Positions 7,929 through 15,830 of a stretch of 64,000 nucleotides of DNA are shown here, piece by piece (position 1 is the first letter of the stretch; each line of letters starts with the position of its first letter). Source of the DNA: Streptomyces pseudovenezuelae (GTDB lineage Bacteria; Actinomycetota; Actinomycetes; Streptomycetales; Streptomycetaceae); NCBI RefSeq assembly GCF_001513955.1, contig NZ_KQ948154.1, forward strand, positions 248,001 through 312,000, read 5' to 3'. A program made the translations under genes and the position numbers. The notes below the pieces were generated by a model. The model searched no databases. It saw only the letters and a program-made list of their open reading frames with translations, and was not told the DNA's origin.

Positions 7929-9980
7929 TCATTGCACTGTCCGCAGGAACACGTCCGCGACCCCGTTGGTGTCCCCCTCCACCAGATCGGGTGACGCCGA
8001 CTCGAACGCGACGACCGTGCCGTCGGCGTTCACCGACGGATGCCCGGCCGGCCGGTCGTTGCGGCCGCCCCAGCGGTCGACGCTGACCAACTGACGCTTC
8101 CCCGTGGCGAGTTCGATCGCGTACACGGACCGGCCCGAGGTGTACGCCACCCGGGTGCCGTCTCCCGACAGCGAGGGCTCGGTGCCCCCGACCCGGGTCG
8201 TGGTGCCGGTGTCGAGGTCGCGGACGGCGGACGTGCGGCCCTGCTGGTAGGCGAGCTTGCGGCCGTCCGCGCCGAGCGAGGGGGCCGTCGCGTGCGCCGC
8301 GGCCTTCTCCAGGGCGCCGGTGTCCAGGTCACGGACGTACACGGCACCGCCCTGCTCGAAGGCGACGTACCGGCCGGAGTAGTCGATGGACGGATGGCCC
8401 GCGGCCTCGCCGGAGGGCGCGCTGACCACGTCGGTGTCGCCGCCGTTGAACTTGAAGCGGTACACGCGCGGTTGCGGATCCGGGTCGGTGTCGGTGGCGG
8501 GCAGGGTCGCCGCGTAGGTGAGCCACTGGCAGGTGGGGTTCACCACGGGCTGCCCCATCCAGGTGAAGCGGACGCCCTGGTAGGAGCCCAGACTGGTGAG
8601 CTTGCCGACCGCGCGGTTGCGGACGTGGACGCCCGGGCCGCCGTCGGCCAGGGGGGCCGCGTAGCCGACCATGCGGCCGCTGTAGCAGGGCGTGCCCTCG
8701 GACGAGGGTTTCTGGGTGTCGTTGTTGACCTGCGAGAACCAGCCGGGGGTGCTCACGAACACATCGCCCCCCGACGTGAAGGAGACCACCTTGTTCTCCC
8801 CCATCACCGGGTCGTGGGACGCCCCGGCGGGCCTGGCGATGCGCTCGGTGACGGACGGCATCGGTGCCGGGTTCCTCCGCAGGGCGCCCGAGAAGACGAA
8901 CACGTCGGACTCCGCGTTGGTGTCGCCGGGCACCAGGTGGGAGGCCGACGAACTGAACGCCACCGCACGGCCCTTGGCGGCCAGCCCGTCGTCCAGCACC
9001 TGCGCGTCCCGCGGCAGGGCGGCCCCGCGGGCCCCGGTGCGCAGGTCACGCACGCGCGTGCCGTCCTCGCCGGCGACGACGGCGTACCGGCCGTCCGCCG
9101 TGACCGGGCCGGGGATCCCGTCGGCCACCCGCCGAGACGTGCCCGTGCGCAGGTCGTGGACGTACAGTCCGCCCTCGGCGTGGAAGAGGACCCGGCGGCC
9201 GTCCGCGGTGATGCGGACCAGGTAGGCGGCTCCGAGGCCGGTGTCGACCTGGGTCCGCTCGCCGGTCGTCCGGTCCCTGACGTAGATGTCGGCGGGATCC
9301 TGCTCGCTGTCGGCGCGCAGGCCGTACGCGACCCGGGTGCCGTCGCCGCTCACCGAGGCCCCGTTCTTGTCGCCCTCCTCGGCCGGCGAGATCAGGGCGT
9401 CGGTGCCGGTGGCCGTGTCACGGACGTACAGCAGACGGGCGTTCGCGTCGCCGTTGCGGTTGCCGATGGTGTACGCGACGTGCGCGCCGTCGGGGCTGAC
9501 GGACTGCGCGCGGCCCAACTCGTTGCGCCCGGGCGGGTCCTGGGGCCACAGCTTCTCCGCGCGGCCGGTGGCGCGGTCGTACAGGTAGGGGGCGAGGAAG
9601 CGGGTGCCCGCCGTGAAGGCGATCCGGCCGCCGTCGGCGCTCGGCGCCGGTGAGCCGTAGGTGTAGCCCTCGCCGAGGTCGATCCTGGTGACCCCGCCCC
9701 CGGTCACGTCCTTGACCAGCAGGCACGGGGTGAAGTGCCCGCAGCCGAAGCTCGCCGCGCTGGACACGAACGCGACGGTAAGGCCGTCGGCGCTGATCGC
9801 GGAGTCGCCCGACGGCCCGTCGGCCTGGCTGCCGTCGGCCGCCGTGCTCACCCGCTCGGTGCGGGGTTTCCCGGGGGCGGCCTGGGTCTCGGTCCGGGTC
9901 TGGGCCTGGGCCTGGGCTGTCGTACCGGCCAGCATGAGGACGACTGCCGCCCCCAGCAGGGCTCTTGAGGTGCGCGACAT
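7929..9980 (-). CDS. Large secreted TolB-like (PD40) beta-propeller protein
   Basis: A 683-aa protein starting at MSRTSRALLG with GGAGGT five bases upstream. A Sec signal ends near AQAQA. About a dozen PD40 blades follow (ISADGLTVAFVSS, PSADGGRIAFTAG, VSPDGAHVAYT, VSGDGTRVAYG, LGADGRKLAYQ, LSGDGTRVAYT, VNADGTVVAFES), enough for two propellers. The closing motif LVEGDTNGVADVFLRTV recurs in the neighbouring paralogues, as does the internal LVPGDTNAESDVFVF. It shares a TGATG stop/start overlap with the mini-gene upstream and so is probably translated by coupling. Confidence 0.85.
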   Translation of the reverse strand: MSRTSRALLGAAVVLMLAGTTAQAQAQTRTETQAAPGKPRTERVSTAADGSQADGPSGDSAISADGLTVAFVSSAASFGCGHFTPCLLVKDVTGGGVTRIDLGEGYTYGSPAPSADGGRIAFTAGTRFLAPYLYDRATGRAEKLWPQDPPGRNELGRAQSVSPDGAHVAYTIGNRNGDANARLLYVRDTATGTDALISPAEEGDKNGASVSGDGTRVAYGLRADSEQDPADIYVRDRTTGERTQVDTGLGAAYLVRITADGRRVLFHAEGGLYVHDLRTGTSRRVADGIPGPVTADGRYAVVAGEDGTRVRDLRTGARGAALPRDAQVLDDGLAAKGRAVAFSSSASHLVPGDTNAESDVFVFSGALRRNPAPMPSVTERIARPAGASHDPVMGENKVVSFTSGGDVFVSTPGWFSQVNNDTQKPSSEGTPCYSGRMVGYAAPLADGGPGVHVRNRAVGKLTSLGSYQGVRFTWMGQPVVNPTCQWLTYAATLPATDTDPDPQPRVYRFKFNGGDTDVVSAPSGEAAGHPSIDYSGRYVAFEQGGAVYVRDLDTGALEKAAAHATAPSLGADGRKLAYQQGRTSAVRDLDTGTTTRVGGTEPSLSGDGTRVAYTSGRSVYAIELATGKRQLVSVDRWGGRNDRPAGHPSVNADGTVVAFESASPDLVEGDTNGVADVFLRTVQ

Positions 9981-10117
9981 CAGCGGGACCTCCACTGGAA
10001 GACGTCGTGCACACCGTGGGTGTCACCGGGGACGAGCCGGGTCGCGGTGGTGACGGTGGTTCCGGTGAACGCGGCGAGCGGGCCCGCGCCTAATAGGCAC
10101 ACTGCGGCTCTGGACAT
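9980..10117 (-). pseudogene. 45-codon TolB-like remnant: signal peptide joined to the last blade
   Basis: This short frame starts at MSRAAVCLLGAG with a purine-rich ribosome site. It keeps a signal-peptide-like N-terminus and then jumps directly to RLVPGDTHGVHDVFQWRSR, the closing motif of the two paralogues downstream. It looks like a third TolB-like gene reduced by an in-frame internal deletion. It may survive because its TGATG overlap feeds ribosomes to the next gene. The 123 bp upstream, before the tetR gene, should hold the promoter for the whole set. Confidence 0.65.
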
Positions 10118-10240
10118 GTTCCCCCCTGTGATCCCCGTGGACGCATTGCCCCCGGCCCCGCGCCGAGGGCTCCTCACGAGGCAAACGCACCGCCGGCCAC
10201 AGGGTCAATCGGCCTTATTGCGTACAACCCGGGCGGAAGG

Positions 10241-10840
10241 TCACGCGTCCGCGAGGAGGCCGTCGTCGAGGAACTCCCGTACGTGGCCGAGAATCGTCCC
10301 CCGGTCCGTGCCGCGCAGCCCGATCGCCACGTGGATGGAGAAGCCGTCCAGGAGGGCCCGCAGCCGGGTCGCGAAGCGGTCCGGGTCCACGGCCCGGAAC
10401 TCCCCCCGCGAGACCCCCTCCGCGAGCAGCGCGACCAGGTCGCGGTGCCAGGCGCCCTCGATCGCGGCCTGGCGTGCGCGGGCCTCGTCGTCGGCGTTCT
10501 GCGAGCGGTTCCAGACCTCCAGCCACAGGGTCCAGTGCGGGTCGCGGTGGCCGTCGGGCACGTACAGGTCGACGTACGCGTCGAGCCGTGCACGGGCGGT
10601 CGCCGTGCGGGTGAGGAGCCGGGCGCGCTCGGCGCCGAGCCGCCCCTCGCTCCACTCCAGGGTCTGGAGCAGCAGTTCGTCCTTGGAGCGGAAGTAGTAG
10701 AGGAGATGGCCGCTGCTCATGCCGACCTCGCGGCCGAGCGCGGCCATGGTGAGCTTCTCCAGGCCGCGTTCGGCGATCATCTCCATGGCCGCGGCGAGGA
10801 CCTCCTCACGGGGCGGGGCCTGTCTGCGCCCACCGGCCAT
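10241..10840 (-). CDS. TetR-family regulator of the urease/agmatine deiminase operon
   Basis: A 199-aa protein. The N-terminal helix-turn-helix covers about residues 10-55 (EEVLAAAMEMIAERG, ALGREVGMSSGHLLYYFRSKDELL), and the C-terminal ligand domain resembles the BetI-like group. The ATG at 10840 follows GAGGAG, 15 bp after aguA, so it is the last gene of ureAB-ureC-aguA-tetR. This placement suggests autoregulation of the operon through the palindrome at 14334-14352. The ligand might be agmatine, putrescine or a related amine; that is inference. Confidence 0.88.
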   Translation of the reverse strand: MAGGRRQAPPREEVLAAAMEMIAERGLEKLTMAALGREVGMSSGHLLYYFRSKDELLLQTLEWSEGRLGAERARLLTRTATARARLDAYVDLYVPDGHRDPHWTLWLEVWNRSQNADDEARARQAAIEGAWHRDLVALLAEGVSRGEFRAVDPDRFATRLRALLDGFSIHVAIGLRGTDRGTILGHVREFLDDGLLADA

Positions 10841-10855
10841 GCGCTGCTCCTCGTC

Positions 10856-11872
10856 CTAGATCCTCGGCTGCTGCTGGGTGATGCAGTGGATGCCGCCACC
10901 GCCCGCAAAGATCGTACGGGCGTCCACCAGCGTGACCGTGCGCTCGGGGAACAGCCGCCGGAAGATGCCGGCCGCGAGCTCGTCACGCGGGTCGTCGAAG
11001 CCGCAGAGCACGACGCCGCCGTTGCACAGGTAGTGGTTGATGTACGAGTAGTCGACCCAGTGCCCGTCGGCCTCCAGGACGGTCGGCGCGGGCACCTCGA
11101 CGACCTCCAGGCGGCGGCCCCGCGCGTCGGTCGCCGCCTTCAGCAGGCCGACGACCTCCCGGGTCACCTCGTGGTCCGGGTGCGCCGGGTCCGGCTGGAC
11201 GTGGGCCAGGACGACCCCCGGGCGGGCGAAGGCGGCGACGATGTCGACGTGGCCCTGGGTGCCGTACGGGCCGTAGTCGCCGGTCAGGCCGCGCGGGAGC
11301 CAGATGGCCCGGGTGGTGCCGAGCCTGGCGTGGATCTCCGCCTCGACCTGCTCACGGGTCCAGCCGGGGTTGCGCCCGGTGCCGAGCTGGACGGTGTCGG
11401 TGAGCAGGACGGTGCCCTCGCCGTCGACATGGATCGCGCCGCCCTCGTTGACCAGCGGGCTGCTCAGCACCGGGACCCCGGCGAGGTCGGCGACCTGGCG
11501 GGCGATCTTCGCGTCGTGCTCCCAGCGGGCCCAGTCCTGGCCGCCCCAGCCGTTGAACACCCAGTCCACGGCGGCCAGTCGGCCGTTCTTGTCCTTGACG
11601 AACGTCGGGCCGATGTCGCGCATCCAGGCGTCGTCCAGCTCGCGCTCCACCAACTCGACGTCCGGGCCGAGCAGTTCGCGCGCGGACTCGGCGTGGCCGG
11701 GCCCGTGCACCATCGTCACCGGCTCGAAGCGGCGCACCGCGCGGGCCACGGACGCCCAGGCGGCCCGGGCCGCGGCCAGTTCCCCGTCGTCGGTGAAGGT
11801 CGGGTTGGGGCCGGGCCAGGCCATCCAGGTGCGTTCGTGCGGGGCCCATTCGGGCGGCATGCGGTAGGTCAT
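10856..11872 (-). CDS. aguA: Agmatine deiminase
   Basis: A 338-aa member of the guanidino-group-modifying (pentein) family that hydrolyses agmatine to N-carbamoylputrescine and ammonia. Visible motifs are MPPEWAPHERTWMAWP at the N-terminus, ELDDAWMRDIGPTF, the WGG segment, and the C-terminal catalytic Cys in GGGGIHCITQQQP. The length is typical. It lies 17 bp after ureC and 15 bp before tetR, so it is cotranscribed with them. No N-carbamoylputrescine amidohydrolase (AguB) is adjacent, so a complete AguA-AguB route to putrescine is not encoded here. Confidence 0.93.
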   Translation of the reverse strand: MTYRMPPEWAPHERTWMAWPGPNPTFTDDGELAAARAAWASVARAVRRFEPVTMVHGPGHAESARELLGPDVELVERELDDAWMRDIGPTFVKDKNGRLAAVDWVFNGWGGQDWARWEHDAKIARQVADLAGVPVLSSPLVNEGGAIHVDGEGTVLLTDTVQLGTGRNPGWTREQVEAEIHARLGTTRAIWLPRGLTGDYGPYGTQGHVDIVAAFARPGVVLAHVQPDPAHPDHEVTREVVGLLKAATDARGRRLEVVEVPAPTVLEADGHWVDYSYINHYLCNGGVVLCGFDDPRDELAAGIFRRLFPERTVTLVDARTIFAGGGGIHCITQQQPRI

Positions 11873-11889
11873 CGGGAATCCTGCGGGTC

Positions 11890-13599
11890 CTAGAGGAAGT
11901 ACAGACGGTTGAGGGCGACCGAGTCGGCGGGTGCGGAGGCGAGGGGCTCTCCGTCCAGCGTCACCAGGCCGGTGCGCGGGTCCACGTCCACCGCTCCGGT
12001 ACGGGAGTTGAGGCGCAGGTCGGCCGGTCCAATGCCGCGGGTGCCGCGCACGGCGACCCTTCTCCTGCGGCTCGGCAGCCGGTCGTTGCCCTGGTCGAGG
12101 GCCGCCTGGGCGACGAAGGCGACGGAGATCTCGGCGGGGGTGGCGCCGTGCGCGCCGAACTGCGGTCCCAGGACGAGGGGTTCACAGGTGTCGGTGGCCG
12201 CACCGGGGTCGCCGACCACGCCGTAGGCCGGGAAGCCGGACTTCAGGACGAGTTGCGGCTTGGCGCCGAAGTACTCCGGCCGCCACAGCACGAGGTCGGC
12301 CAGCTTGCCGACCTCGATGGAGCCGACCTCGTGCGCAAGTCCGTGGGCCACGGCCGGGTTGATGGTCAGCTTGGCGATGTAGCGCAGCACGCGCTCGTTG
12401 TCGTGCTCCTCGGGCGCTCCGAACTCGGCCTTCATCTTCCCGGCCATCGCGAAGGTACGGCGGACCGTCTCCCCGGCCCGTCCCATGCCCTGCGCGTCGG
12501 AGGAGGTGATGCCGATCGCTCCGAGGTCGTGCAGCACGTCCTCGGCACCCATGGTCCCGGCGCGGATACGGTCGCGGGCCATGGCCGCGTCGCCGGGCAG
12601 GTCGGTCTTGAGGTCGTGGACGGAGACGATCATGCCGTAGTGCTCGGCGACGGCGTCCCGGCCGAAGGGCAGGGTGGGGTTGGTGGAGGAGCCGATGACG
12701 TGCGGGACTCCGGCCATCTTCAGCACGTTCGGCACGTGTCCGCCGCCGCAGCCCTCGATGTGGAAGGCGTGGATCGTGCGGCCCTCCAGCACGCTCAGGG
12801 TGTCCTCGACGGACAGGCACTCGTTCAACCCGTCGCTGTGCAGGGCGACTTGGACGTCGTGCTCCTCGGCCACCCGAAGCGCGGTGTCCAGCGCGCGGGT
12901 GTGGGCGCCCATGTCCTCGTGCACCTTGAATCCGCTCGCCCCGCCTTCGGCCAGCGCCTCGACCAGGGGGGTCTGGGCCGAGGAGGAACCTCGGCCCAGG
13001 AAGCCGATGTTGACCGGCCAGGCGTCGAACGCGCCGAAGGCGTGTCCCAGCGCCCAGGGCGAGTTGACCCCGACCCCCCACACCGGCCCGAACTCCTGCC
13101 CGATGATCGTGGTCACCCCGGACGCCAGCGAGGCCTCCATGATCCGCGGGGACAACAGATGGACGTGGGTGTCGACGGCCCCGGCGGTGGCGATCAGCCC
13201 CTCGCCGGACACGATGGAGGTGCCAGTGCCGACGACGACGTCCACCCCGTCGAGGGTGTCGGGGTTCCCGGCCCGTCCGATCGAGCAGATCCGCCCTTCG
13301 CGGATGCCGATCGAGACCTTCCGGATGCCCTGCACGGCGTCGATCACGACGACGTTGCTGACGACGACGTCACAGGTCTCCCGCACGGCGGCGGCCTTCA
13401 GGTGCAGCCCGTCACGGGCGGTCTTGCCGAACCCCGCGAGGAACTCGTCGCCGTAGCGCTGGGAGTCCTGCTCGACCCGGATCACCAGCCCGGAGTCACC
13501 GAGGCGCACGCGGTCGCCGGCGCGGGGGCCGTGGGTGGCGGCGTACTCATGGGGCGTGAGGCGCCGGGCCTCGGCGGGGTGGGCTCCGGGGCGGCTCAT
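11890..13599 (-). CDS. ureC: Urease alpha subunit (divergent, orphan locus)
   Basis: A 569-aa amidohydrolase. The nickel ligands are all recognisable: the HVH pair in AVDTHVHLLSP, the carbamylated Lys in GFKVHEDMG, His in VALHSDGLNE and HAFHIEGCGGGH, and Asp in SSDAQGMGR. The mobile-flap segment reads SVHDLK where classical ureases have VCHHLD, so the flap Cys is Val while the next His is kept; HEDWG is HEDMG. The start overlaps the ureAB stop by ATGA. No ureD/E/F/G accessory genes are present, so nickel loading must use a second locus, or the substrate may have changed. Confidence 0.9.
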   Translation of the reverse strand: MSRPGAHPAEARRLTPHEYAATHGPRAGDRVRLGDSGLVIRVEQDSQRYGDEFLAGFGKTARDGLHLKAAAVRETCDVVVSNVVVIDAVQGIRKVSIGIREGRICSIGRAGNPDTLDGVDVVVGTGTSIVSGEGLIATAGAVDTHVHLLSPRIMEASLASGVTTIIGQEFGPVWGVGVNSPWALGHAFGAFDAWPVNIGFLGRGSSSAQTPLVEALAEGGASGFKVHEDMGAHTRALDTALRVAEEHDVQVALHSDGLNECLSVEDTLSVLEGRTIHAFHIEGCGGGHVPNVLKMAGVPHVIGSSTNPTLPFGRDAVAEHYGMIVSVHDLKTDLPGDAAMARDRIRAGTMGAEDVLHDLGAIGITSSDAQGMGRAGETVRRTFAMAGKMKAEFGAPEEHDNERVLRYIAKLTINPAVAHGLAHEVGSIEVGKLADLVLWRPEYFGAKPQLVLKSGFPAYGVVGDPGAATDTCEPLVLGPQFGAHGATPAEISVAFVAQAALDQGNDRLPSRRRRVAVRGTRGIGPADLRLNSRTGAVDVDPRTGLVTLDGEPLASAPADSVALNRLYFL

Positions 13600-14321
13600 C
13601 GGACGGCCTCCTCGCCGGATGTTCCGGGCACGTCGGTCCGGCCGTCCCCCGCGCCCAGATAGCCGCAGGCCGCAGCCCGCCGCAGCGCTTCCTCGCGGGC
13701 CCCGGGCGCGTCCAGCGGCCCGTCGACCAGGCCGGCGAATCCCACGGCCACCCGGGCCCCGCCGATCGGTACCAGGCCGACCTCGCCCGACTCCCCCGGC
13801 CCGAACCGCACCGACGAGCCGGCGGGCACCGCGAGCCGCATGCCGTAGGCCTTCGCTCGGGGGAAGTCGAGGCGCGGGTTGGCCTCGAAGAAGTGGAAGT
13901 GGGAGGTGACGGAGACGGGCACGCCGGCGGTGTTGGTGACCGTCAGCCGTACGGCCGCCTCGGGCTCGGCGTGTGCGGGGCCCGGCAGCAGCGCGCCGGG
14001 GGCCCGCTCGCCGAGCCCGCCGCCGATCGGGTCGGTGACGACCGCGAGCCGCGAACCGTCCTCGAAGACCGCCTCGACATGCACCTCGGTGACGACGTCC
14101 GCGACCCCGGGCAGGACGTCGTCGGGGCCGAGCACCGACCGGGCGCGCTCGACGGCCTCGGCCAGCCGGACCCCGTCCCGGGCCGCCTCGCACACGGTGT
14201 CCGCGACGAGCGCGGTCGCCTCCGGGACGTTCAGCCGCAGCCCGCGGGCTCTGCGCGCCCGGGCCAGCTCGGCGGCCCCGAAGAGCAGCAGCCGGTCGCG
14301 TTCGGTGGGTGTCAGCCGCAT
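13596..14321 (-). CDS. ureAB: Fused urease gamma-beta subunit (UreA-UreB)
   Basis: A 241-aa fusion. Residues 1-100 match urease gamma (MRLTPTERDRLLLFGAAELA, LNVPEATALVADTVCEAARDG). Residues about 105-241 match urease beta (VTNTAGVPVSVTSHFHFFEAN, RLDFPRAKAYGMRL, VPAGSSVRFGPGE). The ATG at 14321 has a near-perfect AAAGGAGG Shine-Dalgarno, which overlaps one arm of the palindrome at 14334-14352. Gamma-beta fusions are known in some bacteria. It is the first gene of the four-gene operon ending in tetR. Confidence 0.9.
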   Translation of the reverse strand: MRLTPTERDRLLLFGAAELARARRARGLRLNVPEATALVADTVCEAARDGVRLAEAVERARSVLGPDDVLPGVADVVTEVHVEAVFEDGSRLAVVTDPIGGGLGERAPGALLPGPAHAEPEAAVRLTVTNTAGVPVSVTSHFHFFEANPRLDFPRAKAYGMRLAVPAGSSVRFGPGESGEVGLVPIGGARVAVGFAGLVDGPLDAPGAREEALRRAAACGYLGAGDGRTDVPGTSGEEAVR

Positions 14322-14333
14322 GTCGTTCCCTCC

Positions 14334-14372
14334 TTTAGAGCAGCACTCTAAACGAGGGAGCAGATTCAGCAA
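14334..14372 (-). promoter_or_regulatory. Predicted ureAB promoter with overlapping TetR-type operator
   Basis: The palindrome TTTAGAG-N5-CTCTAAA spans 14334-14352. On the minus strand a -35-like TTGCTG (14367-14372) and -10-like TAGAGT (14345-14350) are 16 bp apart, so the palindrome covers the -10 and the start of the Shine-Dalgarno sequence. A repressor here would block both. The likely binder is the TetR protein encoded at the end of this operon. The site and symmetry are seen; the binder is inferred. Confidence 0.6.
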
Positions 14373-14435
14373 CAGGTCGGCGTCAGTGGACCGGATCACA
14401 TCGAGCGGCGCTCAAACAAGGCGCGCGAACGCAGA

Positions 14436-14470
14436 ACGGGCCCGCCCGGAACATGTCCGAGCGGGCCCGT
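14436..14470 (-). terminator. Terminator hairpin after ilvE
   Basis: A perfect 10-bp stem ACGGGCCCGC / GCGGGCCCGT encloses a 15-nt loop that itself contains a small CGGA/TCCG stem. It lies 17 bp past the ilvE stop and ahead of the ureAB promoter. There is no T-run. Confidence 0.7.
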
Positions 14471-14486
14471 GAGACGTCCGCGGAGG

Positions 14487-15575
14487 TCAGCCCAGCTTGT
14501 GCATCCAGCCGTGCTTGTCCTCCCTGAGCCCGCGCTGGAGGCCGAGCAGGGCCTCGCGCAGCTTCAGGGTGACCTCGCCGGGCGTGCCGTCGCCGTGGGT
14601 CCAGGCGTCCTTCTTCGTCTTGACGTGGCCGATCGGCGTGACGACCGCCGCGGTGCCGCAGGCGAAGACCTCGGTGAGGGCCCCGGAGGCCGCGTCGGCG
14701 CGCCACTGGTCCAGGGTGATGACACCCTCCTCGGCGGTGTAGCCGAGGTCCCGGGCGACCTGGAGGAGGGAGTCGCGGGTGATGCCCTCAAGGATGGAGC
14801 CCGTGAGCGACGGGGTGACGATCCGGTCGCCGTAGACGAAGGCGATGTTCATGCTGCCGGACTCCTCGACCTTGGTGCGGGTCACCGCGTCGAGATAGAC
14901 GACCTGGTCGCAGCCGTTGGCGGCCGCCTCGGCCTGCGGGAGGAGGGAGGCCGCGTAGTTGCCGCCGGTCTTGGCGTCACCCGTGCCGCCGGGGACCGCG
15001 CGGACGTAGTCCTCGGAGACCCAGATGGTGACCGGCTTGACGCCCCCGGCGAAGTAGGCGCCCGACGGGGAGGCGATCAGCATGAAGAGGTACTCGTTGG
15101 CCGGGTGGACGCCGAGCGCGGCCTCCGTGGCGAACATGAACGGGCGCAGGTACAGGGACTCCTCGCCGCCGTGCGGCGGGACCCAGTCCGCGTCCTGGCC
15201 GATCAGCGCGTCCAGGGCCTCGATGAACAGCTCCTCGGGCAGCTCGGCCATCGCCATCCGGCGGGCGGAGTTGCGGAAGCGGCGCGCGTTGGCCTCGGGG
15301 CGGAACACGGCGACCGAGCCGTCGGCCTGGCGGAACGCCTTGAGACCCTCGAAGATCTCCTGTCCGTAGTGCAGGACGTGGGTGGAGGGGTCGAGGGAGA
15401 TCGGGCCGTACGGGACGAGCTGCGCGTCGTGCCAGCCGCGCCCCTCGGTCCACTTGATCGTCACCATGTGGTCGGTGAAGTGGCGGCCGAACCCGGGGTT
15501 GGCCAGGATCGCCTCGCGCTCGGCGGCGGAGAGCGGGCTGGCGGAGGGCTTGAGCTCGATCGTGGGCGTCGTCAT
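14487..15575 (-). CDS. ilvE: Branched-chain amino acid aminotransferase
   Basis: A 362-aa fold-type IV PLP enzyme making the last step to Ile, Leu and Val and the first step of their breakdown. The start MTTPTIELKP at 15575 has GAAGGA upstream. Family motifs include FGRHFTDHMVTIKW, YGQEIFEGLKAFR, SLYLRPFMFA, the PLP-lysine region TGGNYAASLLPQAEA and EESGSMNIAFV. It is monocistronic, with its own terminator at 14436-14470, and sits 255 bp after leuB. The gap holds the leuB terminator and the ilvE promoter. Confidence 0.95.
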   Translation of the reverse strand: MTTPTIELKPSASPLSAAEREAILANPGFGRHFTDHMVTIKWTEGRGWHDAQLVPYGPISLDPSTHVLHYGQEIFEGLKAFRQADGSVAVFRPEANARRFRNSARRMAMAELPEELFIEALDALIGQDADWVPPHGGEESLYLRPFMFATEAALGVHPANEYLFMLIASPSGAYFAGGVKPVTIWVSEDYVRAVPGGTGDAKTGGNYAASLLPQAEAAANGCDQVVYLDAVTRTKVEESGSMNIAFVYGDRIVTPSLTGSILEGITRDSLLQVARDLGYTAEEGVITLDQWRADAASGALTEVFACGTAAVVTPIGHVKTKKDAWTHGDGTPGEVTLKLREALLGLQRGLREDKHGWMHKLG

Positions 15576-15772
15576 GAGTGGTTGTCCTTCACCGGTTGTG
15601 TAGTGACGGGCCGCGCTCACGCCCTTGTACTGTCAGTGACCAGTGCTAGGACGTCCGAGCATTCCCTCATTCCGCGGCTCCACGTTCGATTATCGCAAGC
15701 GGGGAGCCGGGGAAGAAACGGCGTGAAATGCGACCCAGGGGATGATGGTGACACCCGGCGGGGGACATGCGA

Positions 15773-15803
15773 AAGCCGCCGGGTGCGAGTGACCCGGCGG
15801 CTT
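15773..15803 (-). terminator. Terminator hairpin after leuB
   Basis: A perfect 12-bp stem AAGCCGCCGGGT / ACCCGGCGGCTT with a 7-nt loop, 27 bp beyond the leuB stop, separating leuB from ilvE. Confidence 0.75.
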
Positions 15804-15830
15804 CGAATGCTATTCGAGTGATCCGCCCGG

